Assembly (NCBI GenBank): GCA_012184525.1
Contig: WOFQ01000009.1
Location: forward strand, 186,001 to 250,000
DNA from: Xenoacremonium recifei
Lineage: Eukaryota > Ascomycota > Sordariomycetes > Hypocreales > Nectriaceae
Direction of reading: 5' to 3'
Length of the DNA: 64,000 nt
Shown: positions 10,692 through 22,687 of the stretch, in pieces
How the letters are laid out: each line of letters starts with the position of its first letter
Position numbering within the stretch: the stretch's first letter is position 1
Program-made: the position numbers and the translations under genes
The notes under the pieces: generated by a model
Told to the model about the DNA's origin: nothing
The model's database searches: none
Seen by the model: only the letters and a program-made list of their open reading frames with translations

Positions 10692-11919
10692 ATGACGGGG
10701 ACACAAGCAGCAGGGACCTCAAGCGACGCAGCAACGACTTCCCACGTCCAGGCGCATCAATTCATCAGCAGACAAAGACGTAAGACAAATACCACCAGAT
10801 CTGACTGGCTCTCTCCTTGGTAAGTGGTTGAATAAGCCCTGACATGTCTGACTCTCGCGTAGCAATTACGATTTATCAATCACAGCACGATACCCCGCGA
10901 CCACAAAAGAGTATGTATCATTCAGATTGGACTGATGCTTTCTCTTTCAACGGCGCTTCCTCTTTTAACCCTCGGCCCAGTTGAATCTTTCCCTCGAGGT
11001 TATCCTTCTTTATCTGCGTTTCTGAGCAGCGATCCGGATTTCGCCATCTTTCGCTGCTTTGCTCGTCTTCACGTCCGTGTACTGCTTCATAAACAAGACG
11101 ACTTGATAGAGCTCGAAAAGAAACTTGACCAGTTGGATCTCTCGCAAAGCCAAACGAGCCCCTTTCTCCTTACGACGAATAGACGCTGCGATGCAAACGC
11201 AGAACGAGAGGAAATATTAGGGCAGATCACAGAGAAGCTGAAGGAGTACGGTGAGGAACCACGAGCGCCAGGATGCTTCCAGAACCCTGGCTAAGGCTAT
11301 ATAGATACCCTGTTGGCAGCCTTCTTCACCCACCTAGAGCGCCCCGAGCCGCAAGAATCAGAAATCAAGAGTGTCGCTAACTTTTTGGATGGGAAAAAAC
11401 CCGTGGCACGGGCAGAGTCTACCTTTCTCAATGACTGGAGTGACCTGAGGCGGGCGAGGCATTCAGTTGAGAAGGGAGGCCTAGAGACCTTTCTGGGGAG
11501 GTACGCTAGTGTGTCAAGCATATGCAAGGTTAGTAAAACTTCAAGGTCAACTCATCATTCGAGGAATAGCCTTTCCAGTATTCTGCTACATTCCGAAGCT
11601 TGGAAGTTGACAGTGTAATCAGGACGGAAACACGAAGTCGCAAGATCCGCACATTCATTTCGTGAAACAGTCGAAACTCATCGCGGTTTCTCGCACGCTC
11701 ACCACCATTCTCGCCGTGTCCAGCCTCGTGGTCCCCATAGGAATACTTTATGCCGTCAAAGCAGTTCCTTCTAGGCTTTGGGTGGTTGCCGTTTTTACTG
11801 GCGTTTTCTCTTCGGCCCTGTGCTGGTTGACATCTTCTAGAAACTACGAGATCTTTTCGGCTACGGCGGCATATTGTGCTGTTATGGTTGTATTTGTAGG
11901 CAGCTTGCCGAATGCGTAG
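10692..11919 (+). CDS. DUF6594 membrane protein
   Basis: Five inferred exons: 10692-10779, 10863-10910, 10981-11250, 11305-11528 and 11623-11919 (308 aa). The core is secure. The motif FPRGYPSLSAFLSSDPDFAIFRCF, followed by LHVRVLLHKQDDLIELEKKLD, is the hallmark N-terminal region of the fungal DUF6594 family. The splice at 11250/11305 gives KLKEYDTLLAAFFTHLERPE. The last exon encodes three hydrophobic helices (around TILAVSSLVVPIGILYAV, VVAVFTGVFSSALCWL and FSATAAYCAVMVVFVG), as expected for the family. The first two exons are less certain: the 83-nt first intron contains a second usable donor at 10820, but only the donor at 10780 keeps the frame open. DUF6594 proteins have no assigned function and often lie near HET and ankyrin genes, as here. 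Confidence 0.75.
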
Positions 11920-12276
11920 ATATATACAGTAAAGTTAGTTTCAATGGTTCATACTATTTTCCCGGGATACTCTTGCTATTTGTCCGGAGTATTCTGCCTT
12001 GTAAAGCATAGATTCAAGGAGTTTATTACCTAGATAGATCATGCAAGTATATACAGCCTATTCCCTATCTGTAATCCCAACTTTGTACTTCAATTTAACT
12101 CATATCTAAGCCCATAGCTTAAGGGAAAATCTTGAACGTTTGAGGGAATTTTCCTTCATCAATTTACTCTGTAGAGTAGCCAGTATCCCAACTTAGAGAA
12201 CCGATGGGCATAGAGAAAGTATCTCATGTGAATGGTTTGCCTAACTTCAACTTAGAAGATCCGTTGAGTGCCACTA
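11920..12276. other. Convergent intergenic region
   Basis: 357 AT-rich bases between the stops of the DUF6594 and kinase-ankyrin genes, with no coding signal. Presumed 3' untranslated regions of both. Confidence 0.5.
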
Positions 12277-15200
12277 TCATGTTCTGACATCTGAGTAGAG
12301 GAGACTCCTGAACTCGTCTCGCGACATTATCGGCACCTCCGGGTCTACAAATGGTCCAACACTTGGCTCTCTAACTATCTTTCGCTCTGGCCGTGGATCA
12401 GATCCTTCAGGGTATTGCTCCAGTTCAGCGGCACGAAGCAGCTCCAGGATTTCGCTCAAGCAGTCCTCCAAACCCATCTCGAGCCGTCTGAGCCTCGCAC
12501 CGTAGTCATGCGCGGCTCCGTCTAACGTTTTAATGGCGTTTCGGATGCGAGGATGGCCCTGACGGATCACTTGTCGTGACTCAGGATGCGTGAACTCCTG
12601 CAATGTCAGAGTCGCTAGCTCAAAGGGCGTCTCATCGACGAACGAGATTTTTCTCGTGTCCGCACCTGCATCGAGAAGAGCCCTGACACCTTCAACATCG
12701 CCACAGTATGCGGCCATATGTAAAGGAGTCCATCCGCTTATGTCTTGTTCATTGAGAACGTGTTGCTCGCGGAGCTGTGGGCACCTATTGAGACAATCTT
12801 TGACATAAGATGGTCTTCTGGAGCCCTTGCAGACAGCATATTGTAAGATATTCGTCACAGTTCCACTTTTCAAGGTGAAATGAATGCTGGCTCCAGCATG
12901 GAGCAGTAACCTGACTGCTTCAATATGTCCAAAGCAAATGGCATTGTTCATTGCGCCACCCTTTTCAATGTCGGCGCCATTCGCAATCAGCAGAGCCAAC
13001 ACTTCAAGAGAACCTCTTTGCCCGGCTATTGAAATGGCTGTTGAGTTACCAGAGGCATCTGTAGCGTCGATATCGATACTTGGGCAGCGCAATAACACTT
13101 CAGCAGCTCGAGCTGCGTCGAAGAACGCACAGTACTGCAGTGCGATACGCTCCCCTTCAATCTTTCTGACGGAATTGATGTCCCGAACAAGTGGTAGAAG
13201 TAGAGGGATCTTCCATGCAGAGAAGCGCCGGATTCCACAGCAGAAGACAGCCGCTGTGACTATGTTAGCCTCTGTTTCCTCAGGCTTGTTTCCTGATGTG
13301 GCACCGGCGGCGAGAAGTTCCTCGAGAATATATGGCTCAAGGTTTGCGTTCTTCGCGGCCAAGAAAATGGGTGTTTGGTTTAAAGAATCGAGGGAATTGA
13401 TGTCTAATCCTCTTTCACAAAGGATTCGAATCGAATCTCGCAGTGCGGCTCGGCACTCCTTGCCATGATACATGTACCTAGCAAAGGGGACCGTACGGTA
13501 CCCGACCATGTGAAATGGTGAGAACGACCAATAAAAGTCTCCTCCGTAAACTTCACTTCCGTGGTCAAGAAGCAGTTTTATAATCTGCGGAAAATGACAA
13601 GCCACTGCAACATCGAGCGGACTGAGACTGGGATGGTGCTGTTCCTGACCGTCCCGATCCTGGGTTCTCCGCGACTGATTTCTCTTGTTTAAATCGGCTC
13701 CGAGACGAAGAAACCCTTTTACGAGATCCATATAGCCCGCCATGACTGCCCAGTGAAGAGGTGTGCCTCGAAGCTCGAGACAGCGGTGGGGAAGCAACAC
13801 GGTCATGTCATGTTCGGCATCCAACAAGGAGCGTATGTTCCTCATGTGCCATTCTTTGTCCGTCTCTCCTGAAGAGGATACAATCGTCTCAAGAACTTTG
13901 ATAGCCTCATCAGGGCTAAACATGATCAGCCAGTGAAATGGGTTCGGTTTCTCCGTGTTGATGGTATAAATATCCGAACAGTGTTGAGCAAGGAGTAGTG
14001 CGGCATCCAGATGCCCATCTCTGCAAGCATCCGTGAGTGCGTCGGATAGCTGGGCTGGCTTGTACTTTCCCTTTCTCACCAATCTGGAGAATATAGGAAA
14101 GGAATGAATCTTAATAGGACCAAGAGTTAGAAACCCCTCATCCGCTTTGCCAATTCTCTCAGGAACTTCATCAAAGAACATGTCTGGGTTCCTGTAGGTG
14201 ACATGGGCTGGTTCACCTTCTCTCACATCTTCCTGGCTCTCGTTAGGGTCCAGGGCAGTGCGGACTCTCTCAAGAATGGCTCTGGCAACCTCGTTTTGTT
14301 CGCTTGCGGATTCAAGATGCAGGAGTGCTTTTGAAGTGTCATCGGCAACACCATATCCGATTTGGTACATGATAGCCAACTGCAAATGAGCCTGGCATCT
14401 CCTATTCTCGTCCTTCTCAGTGTTGACAGAATGCTTGAGGAAATCGAACGCTGCGCACTGGTTCTCCCAAAGGGGTTGCCTACTCAGAGAAGCCTGAGCC
14501 GGTGTTAATACGCTTTCTAATTTTACACATGATCACTTATACTAACTCTGAAAGCGTCCTCTGACCCGTAATGATGGTCTTGGGGTGTCAAGACCAAGGT
14601 TCTAACCTGCTTGATGGGTGGTAGCCTGGCAAGTTGAAGGGACGGGTCGGCTGGGGTGTCCATGGGCAGCATACGGAGGTTCTTTCCAACGATCATGTGC
14701 CGAAAGAATACGCTCTCATCGGTTAAGTGTTTGACTTGCTGGTTAAGGAAAGGACTTGAGCTGTTGAGTTCTCGAGGCTGTGGATGCATTCTTAATGTCG
14801 AGCTTTCGCCTAGGGGCAGGAGATCGCTGATATTTAACCATGTCAACAGATGCCAACCAATTATTGAGAAACATGACTTTACCTGAGTCCTTCGGCCAGA
14901 GCTTTAACGATCTGATACATATTTCCACGGTTCCATAGATTATCCTGAAGGCACAGGGACACGGTGTTCTTCAAAGATTGGACTGATTCCTCGTCCAATG
15001 GCGCATCGATAGGGTCAAGCTGCGAACGACGCGTGTTCAAAAAACTTTGCATCTCCATACGGGTTGGGTTCGATGGGAACACTCCAATCCTCGACTCTGA
15101 TTCTTTCTCATCAAGGGCCTTCAAGTTAGTTTGCCAATCCTGAAAGAACTTTGTCGCTTGGTCTAAAATTGCGTTTTCTTTGGTCTCGAACATCTTGTCA

Positions 15201-16147
15201 AGCATTGCGATGGGATTCTCTAAGTCGATGAATGACTTGCCACGGTTGACTGTTTCCCACAGCAGAAGGCCGAATGAGTAGCAATCCGCGGCCTTGAACC
15301 GGCTGAATAGGGGAATCAAATCGATTTTCTTTTGGTTCTCGTCCCTTTCTCTGTGCAGACCACGGATCTCGGGAGCATTATACTTTGGGGTGCCAAGATA
15401 GATCGCCTTTTGTTGGTTGAAGTCTTCCTGAAACAGGACAGACCCAAAGTCGGCCACCTTGGCCAAGTAATGGCGCTCATTCTCCTCATCACGTCTTGTG
15501 TAGTCATATACGAGGACGTTGTCGGGCTTGACATCTCCGTGGATAATGTTGCAATCGTGAAGTTCGCGAATCCCTAAGGCAACATCAAGAGCAAGAAACC
15601 GCCTCTCAATAAGGTTGAGGCTTCGGTTTTGGGCAAAGGTGCTGAGAGTACCACTCGAAGCGCAGCTCATAACCAAGTAGGGCCTCTTGCTGCCGCCCGT
15701 GTTGGGCATCCATCCCCAGCCGATAGCTGAGACGATACAAGGATGAGATCGCAGCTTGGGGTGCGTCAGTACTCGCACCTCTCGCTTGATGTTGTCAAGT
15801 CGTCTAGATTCAGCTCTCAACTCCCGAGCAGATTCCTCCGGGTCATCTGTCTCACGCCTAGAAACGAGGCGCTTGACTGCTACAAAGTAAGGTTGCTCTC
15901 CAGTCGAGATGCCGTAGACCTCCTTGTTCACTTCGAAACTGCTTCCTTGTCCAAGCTGGCATTGAAAACTCAACGACTCGTGGGGGATATACACGAGTCC
16001 GTTCCTGACAATCATCATGACATCTCTCAAAAGATCGCTCGCTTTGGCATTGGCGCTTGAGAGCAAGGCAGTTGCGTCGGCGGGTGTGACGCCGCCATCA
16101 TCATCGAACCTTGAGTCCCAAATATTAGTATCGGTTTCTTCTGCCAT
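12277..16147 (-). CDS. Ser/Thr kinase - Sel1-like - ankyrin repeat signalling protein
   Basis: Exons 16147-14883, 14826-14607 and 14493-12277 (1,233 aa). The introns are 56 nt and 113 nt and both keep the frame. Residues ~58-420 are a kinase domain with all key residues: a glycine-rich QGSSFEV loop, VAVK (K92), HGDVKPDN (D205, K207, N210), DFG (D233) and APE. HGD in place of HRD is a non-RD form, as in immune receptor kinases. A Sel1/TPR-like block (AAFDFLKHSV...HLQLAIMYQIGYGV) spans ~500-560. The C-terminal half contains at least five or six ankyrin repeats: GTPLHWAVMAGYMDLVKGFL, SPLDVAVACHFPQIIKLLL, TPIFLAAKNANLEP, TAISIAGQRGSLEVLALLI and TPLHMAAYCGDVEGVRALL. It is probably a cytoplasmic signalling protein. 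The kinase-plus-repeats layout resembles fungal NLR-like receptors without a nucleotide-binding domain. Confidence 0.88.
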
Positions 16148-17117
16148 TCTTGTGTTTGCAACTAGGTAGCGACGAGGTTCTGAGGATTTGGTGATGCTGA
16201 TCGTGGTGTGTTGAAGATGATGTTGCTGTAAGGTCAGCGAGCGAAGAGGGGTACCAGGCTCTGAGGGCGTATTTCGGGGGCCTCATTCTTCTAAATTTAG
16301 CCGCTGACAGTTCAGCCTTGATGCGGCTGAGCAAAAAGGAAATCCGCCTCTCAGAACCTCAAGCAGGGCCCGAGGATTCTCTTGTGATACGACTGAAGAA
16401 GCGTGACCCTGCTGTCGATAAACTTGCGTCTTGTTCTACATCCTGGTTCACTAATGCTTCAAGAAGCCCCATGTAAATGATCGCTACAGGCGAAATACCT
16501 TGCGGCGCTTCCCACTGTAACATCCACCCGGGCGCCAGCTCCACAGAGCAAGGACAGCTGACAGCCTGACAGCGTCCACTGACAGGGTTTCTACACTGTA
16601 GGCTTAGAAGGAAACCTGTATCTGTCCTGTGCTCTCAGCTGCCCTGGGCCTTTTCGACAAACTTCATCGACGGGAAGTCGAAGCCTGCCTACACAAACCT
16701 GGACTGATTGGCGGCTCCTTTGCAAGCTCTGCGTGAAGGAAGCTCTGGTTTCTTCCTGCGATGGAGACCAGCTTTGGGTTGGATTATGTGTGCGTGTGCC
16801 AGGCTGAGGGTACCGTAAATGGACATGGGTGTTGCGGGGAAGAGGGGCCAGTGAACGAGAAGACAAGCAGTCAACAGCCCCGGCTTCAGATACTTCTTTT
16901 CAGTCATGCAGAGATCTCAATCAAGCTTTTGAACGATTTACCGACTGTTGCATTACAAATCCTAATAGCGAACGGACTATAATTAAAACCAATTGAGTGC
17001 GCATGCGTGAGGTAGAATTGAAAGAGCTCGTACAAATCGGGTCTGCCTCCATCCTCCGAAGTCGCCAGTATTGATCTCTTTGAACCACGGGAACCCCGAA
17101 TTCTTACTCGGAAATCT
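16148..17117. other. Intergenic, promoter of the kinase-ankyrin gene
   Basis: About 970 bases. Several 60-90 codon open frames overlap on both strands, but none has fungal splice structure or a recognisable product. The bases just above 16148 should hold the kinase-ankyrin promoter. Confidence 0.45.
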
Positions 17118-18306
17118 TCAGAAGTTGCTATCGTCTCTGTACGCTGTCTTCTGGCTATTCAAAAGAATTCCCGAAGCTCCGGCATCGTCCGCACCAACAA
17201 CCGTGGCATACTTCTGGGGTTTCTTTCTGAACACAAGGCCTGGATGGCCAACACAAAGGCAAGAAATTGCAATAGCAATTAGGCTGATTGGTTAGCTGGG
17301 ATTGTCAAGAAATGGAATGTTGTGACTTACACCCCCTCGAGGCCGATAAAAAGACCTTGTTGTCTAATGGATTTTCCGCTATAGCCTTGTTTCAGCTCAT
17401 CGGCTCGGTAAATGCAGCGGACCAAGGTTGTAAAAACTGCCACTGTCAAGAACACAAAAAAAAGGTTGTCTTTAAATGCCAATCTTCGAGCCTCTTGAGA
17501 TCTGAGAAATCGAAACAAGAAGTCACAAAGGAGCACAGTGAGTATAATCAGAGTGACCACCTGGAAAATCAGGCCTGCCATCGCAATATCGACACCAACC
17601 TGGCTGCTTCCGGAAGATGATGCCGAGAGACCTCCTCCTGTACCTTGAAGGACCAGAGAAATGATGTCACATGGGACAAATACCCATCTGAACATTTTGG
17701 CAGGGAATCGAGTGAGGCGAGGCGCGTAGTGATTGATGCTGAGATAGAATGAGTGTCTAGTAAGACGGTACATTGGAAAACTGTTCACTGACCTTTGCTC
17801 AAGTGTCACGTAGATGGCAGCACAATAAAAGACGGGCGCCTGGGTAATACAAACTGCTAAGTCAGGCGGGAACAGCCCGAAAGCCTGATGAGTGAACTTA
17901 CTGATCTGTACAATGAAGGCGCCAAAACTCCAAGGATTTTGGTACAGCAGAAGACGAGCAATGTATCCAGTCACTTCGTGGATGCAGCTCAATACCAGAC
18001 ACCACATGAACCAACGGGTTTTCCAGCGGAGGCCCAGGTAGACGTGGACCACAGTCAGAAGGGAGAAAAGCACAGCCAGTATAGTATTAGCAGCAAGGCT
18101 TGGTCGGTAGCCATAGACGCTGTCTTCGATGGAACATAGCTAATAGTGCGGTGATTAGCAAAGGAACTTGCCATCCAAGAAATTGGACCTTTCTTTGTAA
18201 AGTGGCTTTTGACCCAGAGGTCCATTTCTAGATCGAGAAGCATCCTCACCTTCAACGTGCAGTTTGCTTCAGGGCCAAAGGTCACAAAATTTCCTTCGCT
18301 CGACAT
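17118..18306 (-). CDS. RTA1-like seven-helix membrane protein
   Basis: Five exons: 18306-18250, 18139-17902, 17853-17793, 17738-17331 and 17283-17118 (309 aa). The start MSSEGNFVTFGPEANCTLK joins to LCSIEDSVYGYRPSLAANTI, the conserved N-terminal luminal segment of RTA1 proteins. Further family marks are YIARLLLYQNPWSFGAFIVQ, TQAPVFYCAAIYVTL, VPCDIISLVLQGTGGG and the end EGVLIAIAISCLCVGHPG. Seven hydrophobic segments can be drawn. The family (lipid-translocating exporter, including yeast RTA1 and RSB1) is associated with resistance to toxic sterol-binding drugs and sphingoid bases, so a plasma-membrane role in lipid export or stress tolerance is likely but unproven. The introns of 48 and 54 nt are multiples of three and would go unnoticed in an unspliced reading. 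Confidence 0.88.
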
Positions 18307-20537
18307 TCTAACAAAGCCAGTGGTCTTTGAAACGGACAATGGAAAGTTTGTGGTATTGGGTCTTCAGTGAGAAACTCGACTTTCTGTAATTGGGGTTCGA
18401 ATACCCATTTGAATTGGAATAATCGCAGGCGAGTTCGTGCTTCTTATAGGGATTAAGAGATTTCTAAGAACTGGGAAGCCTAGGGAACATCGCATCGATT
18501 TCCTTATGAAGGATACGTGCCTCTATGACACCCATGCTGGTTCTCAGCTTTCTCGCAAATGGAGGAGGGATGATCCAGACAAGAACATCTTAGCTGAAAG
18601 TTAGACAACGGGATCGACCTGAAAGTGTGGACTTTGATGACTTCAAAGTCGTATTGTCCCCGTTCAGATACGCCCCTGGCATTTAAAATTAGGAGTCGAG
18701 AGTTTTTATTCGGCCACATTGTCGAATTGTCTCGAGCGGGATCGGGAAAGTGTCAGAAGCCACTGGGTCCCGTTGTTGTCATTCTAGAAAACGTCCCGAT
18801 CTGACCAATAACATTCACGTATTTACGAAGAAGATGAACCCTGTCAAATAAGCAACATTTCTTCCCTTAAGGTCATTCAGCCAAGTTGCATAGGATGATG
18901 ACGGCATGGGACCTCATAAAAACTGGAAATAGTGCAACGGAGTTCTATGCTACTTTCTCACCGAAAAGCAGCACCTATACCTTACCGAATACAAGGGCTG
19001 CATCAACTCTCCCTGTGTGACATCTAATATTTCTGGCTGCGGGCAAGTTACGCGAGGGAGAAGTCATACATATGAGGCAACCTTAAAAATTCCTGAATTA
19101 AACGGTTGGGTGGCCAATTAGAATTCTCTAGAGGGATGGGCTTGTGTTGACTTATGTAGCCATTGCGTTAGGGAATCCAATCCGTCACTCGCGTACCGTG
19201 GCTCTTCCCAAATGCTAGCATCGAGTCGGCTATTCCTGCGCTCATAACTGACCCGGATCAAATGAAACATTACCCGAAAGACCTCTATTAGGGGCTTACT
19301 CATGTCCTGGGAATGCTCTATAAATCATTCAAAAAATGGCCGGCAGGGACTCGGGTTATTTCTCAAGAGTGCATTCCTTTGCGGCGAATCGCGATTTTTT
19401 AGCAGAGCCTGTGCTAGTGCTGTTATAACTCGCAAGTAGCTGCAGGCCAGGGAGAAGCAGGGAATTAAAGCCGGACTCGTTGTCCCTCTACGACGGGCAG
19501 TTCTTCTGGGGGTAGAGTGCGATATTCAAACAATATTCCTCAAATTGTACTTGAGATAAATAACGTCTCGTGCCCGATATCTCAACCAATGTTGGTCACC
19601 GAGCAAGTCCTTGACAACATGGAAGCAATGAACCCCTCATGATCGAGTCACCCGGGCAAATGGAAAAATTCCCTCACTGAGGTCCTGAGCAGAAAGGCTT
19701 ATCGCTTTTGGCCCCCAACTTCTTTTCAGCTGTCAGGGATTCTAAGCCCAACGCCCACAAAGGTCAGCCAAGGATTTGGATTTAGGCAGCATCCTTCTTA
19801 CCCCGCTCCCGCGGAAATTGGAAGAGTCCAGATTCTTCGTTCCGTGCAGCTTCATCAGGAGTTGATCTTTGGTCGAGGATGGCTGTGTTGAATCGAAGAA
19901 ACATGGTTAAAAATCCGGGGTATGGCCCGTGAAGTCGGGCTGAGAGATGGACAGACAATGCCCTAAACATAACAGGGAAATCGGAGCAACATATTGACTT
20001 GGAGCGCCACCATTTCTTCGCATGACCGCGTCAACTGGAAATTATCCCAAAATGCATGCAAGGATAGGTAGTTTGAAGGATTATTAATCCCTCTTTCTTT
20101 AAGCCTCAATGGGAGGCGATTGACGGTTACCAGCCAGTAAAGATACTCCGTACACTTTGACGCGAAAGAACCTCAGCCCCAACCCACCTGTCAGACTAGA
20201 ACGGGGAATGTGACGCTACTCCTGGCCATGTGAGCGTCGCATGCATCCTGCTGATACGCGCTAAAAGCACTGTAAAAGAAGCTTGATAGGCTGCTTTACG
20301 CCTCCAACGAGATTTCTGGCCACAGCCATCCAAGGGCGACTTTGTGTCTGCAAAGGTTCGGGGTCTGGCCAGCGCAAGGAAGCCTCATTTCTGATGCCTG
20401 ACCTCGTCCTGCTTTTGTTCTTTGTCGTCATTGCGAAAATGAAATAAAATCCAACGTGAACCGCGCAGCGGACGAAAAAACTTCGTATTCTATACCAACC
20501 CCTCTTCGATTTCTAACCGTATTAGAAAGAGGATCCT
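18307..20537. other. Long intergenic stretch without a recognised gene
   Basis: About 2.2 kb. Only frames of 60-70 codons are present and none reads as a known protein. A B-box-like TTCGAAT within a weak hairpin near 18391-18406 is not accompanied by a tRNA cloverleaf. The HET promoter should lie near 20300-20537. Confidence 0.5.
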
Positions 20538-22541
20538 ATGTCCGCCCGAAGATACTCGTATCCCAAGTTTCTAGACCATCAATCGATTCGTTTGGTCAGA
20601 GTCGCCCAGCCCTCTGCCGAAGCGCCCGAATGCTCCGTCGACCACGATGCGAAGGCCAAACCTATCGAGCACCTCCGCCTTGAGGTTGCGCAGTTTCCCA
20701 TGGGTTGCGAACCGCCATACCGTGCGCTTTCCTACACCTGGGGACCTCCGAAAGACGGAATGAAGAGGTACGCCGAGTCGGATAAGATATCTATCGTTCT
20801 CGGAGGCGAAGAGCACGATGTGACGCCCAATTTATTCGACGCAATCATCCAAGTAGGCAAGACTTACCCCGACTCGTACTTCTGGGTCGACGCACTGTGC
20901 ATCAATCAGGGCGATTTGACGGAACGCCAGCTTCATGTCGCGATTATGGACAAGATCTATAACAGCGCCTCAGAAGTAATAGTGTGGCTGGGCGTTGCCG
21001 ACGACGAGAGCGAACAAGTCTTTCAACTCGTTAGAGCGATTTCTGGCAAGGGAGAGGACTTCTTTCTTGCCTTTGGCCATTCTTCTGCTCCCGAACAGCT
21101 TATCGCTTATGGTCTGCCAGACCCATCGGATCCGATCTGGGGACGGTATCTAGACCTCTACGAACGAAGATGGTTCAACAGAGGCTGGGTCATCCAAGAA
21201 GTAGTGCTTGCGAGGCGCGCACTCGTCCACTGGGGCGCACATACAATTCCATGGGAGAATTTGGTGGCCGGGTCCAAAATATTTTTACCTGAAAGGCTTC
21301 GAAAAAGCCTTTTCGCCTCTTTCAGAAAGGATTCCAAGCATATGGATAACCTCCCTCTTGGGAGAAACGTCTATAGGATCGGTCTGATCCAAGATGCTTG
21401 CATTCATCGCAGTCACGAACAGCTACTCATCGTTGAGATCTGTACCGGGACCCATGGACTTACATCGGCTGAGCATGTTCTTGTTCATCTGATGAGAATG
21501 TCAAGAGATTTCTCTTTTGGAGACCCGCGAGACAAGATATATGCCTTGCTGGGGCTTATCAACTACACGGCACAACTGCTTCAAGTCCCTCCACTGGATA
21601 TCCGGCCAGACTACAGCGATGCCTCCACAGAGGCTACGGTGTTGACCGCTGGTGCCACTGCAGTCATTCAGCAGACGAAAACTCTGGGTATAGTTGCTCA
21701 AGTATCGGATCCTAGCTTTCGGAAGGTGAAGGGCCTGCCCTCTTGGGTTCCCGACTTCCATCGATCTCCTAATTTCGCCAACGGGCGGAGGAATCTTTTC
21801 ACCCCCAGTAAGATCAAGTTCACGGGTCCAAGTTTTCGGTTTGAAGGCCTATCACTCTTTGTGAAAGCCACCAAGCTCGGTACCGTTACGAGAACCCAGG
21901 ACCTCGAGCATAACAACAGGGCCGAGAACATTGTTGGAATGCTTGACATAGCTCTTGAATCCGTACTTCCTTTGGGGGAGGACCGAATGGACGTACTGTG
22001 GAGGACTATGATTTGGGATATTTACGGTCACGCTCATTCCGCGGACCTCTACCCAAGCCCTTCCTACTTGGGGGACTCTTTCTTCAGCTGGCTACGCTCC
22101 ATCCTGGCCCCGGAGACAAATCGAGCAGAGTCGAACCTGACAGCAGCTCATCCCCGAGCCATGTCTTTCCCCATCAACGAGTCAATGTGTGAACCATTGA
22201 GCCCTACGGACCCATTCACAGCACGACGACTTCCACAGACTCTGTGGAACCGGATGCTTAACCAGCATGCGGACCCAATTACTTTCACCAGCCATGCTAG
22301 CGGAGTAACATGGAGCCAGCAGTTAATTCTGTTGAATAATGGCCACTTAGGGATGGGGCCCAAGTCAGGCATGGAAGGGGATGAGGTATGGATTCTACCA
22401 GACTGCCCCTTCCCAATGGTATTACGGCCACTGGAGAGTGGTTCATACTTCGTCTTGGGCAGATCTTACATCCACGGCGGTGTGATGACTGGCCAGGCCG
22501 TAGACGAGAGCAGTGTGTGGGAAGAGCTTCATCTGGAGTAA
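20538..22541 (+). CDS. Heterokaryon incompatibility (HET) domain protein
   Basis: A single open exon of 667 aa beginning MSARRYSYPKFLDHQSIRLV. The HET domain occupies roughly residues 50-230, with its three hallmark blocks: YRALSYTWGPPKD, FWVDALCINQGDLTERQ...IYNSASEVIVWLG, and RRWFNRGWVIQEVVLARRALVHWG. A helical middle region with DKIYALLGL and a C-terminal beta-rich region (GDEVWILPDCPFPMVLRP...) complete the normal architecture of this class. Such proteins control vegetative incompatibility and cell death, usually with a second locus; the partner here is unknown. The gene is intact, with no frameshift or early stop. Confidence 0.92.
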   Translation: MSARRYSYPKFLDHQSIRLVRVAQPSAEAPECSVDHDAKAKPIEHLRLEVAQFPMGCEPPYRALSYTWGPPKDGMKRYAESDKISIVLGGEEHDVTPNLFDAIIQVGKTYPDSYFWVDALCINQGDLTERQLHVAIMDKIYNSASEVIVWLGVADDESEQVFQLVRAISGKGEDFFLAFGHSSAPEQLIAYGLPDPSDPIWGRYLDLYERRWFNRGWVIQEVVLARRALVHWGAHTIPWENLVAGSKIFLPERLRKSLFASFRKDSKHMDNLPLGRNVYRIGLIQDACIHRSHEQLLIVEICTGTHGLTSAEHVLVHLMRMSRDFSFGDPRDKIYALLGLINYTAQLLQVPPLDIRPDYSDASTEATVLTAGATAVIQQTKTLGIVAQVSDPSFRKVKGLPSWVPDFHRSPNFANGRRNLFTPSKIKFTGPSFRFEGLSLFVKATKLGTVTRTQDLEHNNRAENIVGMLDIALESVLPLGEDRMDVLWRTMIWDIYGHAHSADLYPSPSYLGDSFFSWLRSILAPETNRAESNLTAAHPRAMSFPINESMCEPLSPTDPFTARRLPQTLWNRMLNQHADPITFTSHASGVTWSQQLILLNNGHLGMGPKSGMEGDEVWILPDCPFPMVLRPLESGSYFVLGRSYIHGGVMTGQAVDESSVWEELHLE

Positions 22542-22687
22542 TGAGGTATATACCTTCTTTCATTGGTAATGACTTCATGACGGATCGAGTGTTGTATCAT
22601 AGCGAATTCATAGCGAGCGAAGGTTATTTCCGAGTTCAATTTCAATTTCTACCCGAGCCTTCCAAGCGCGCCCCTGGGGCGATCAAG
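22542..22687. other. Short convergent gap
   Basis: 146 bases between the HET stop and the ferroportin stop on the other strand, with nothing of note. Confidence 0.5.

Noticed and set aside
18380..18410. TGGGGTTCGAATACCCA hairpin resembling a tRNA T-arm
   Set aside because: The closing G-C pair of the T-loop is a mismatch, and no D-arm, anticodon arm or acceptor stem fits the upstream bases.
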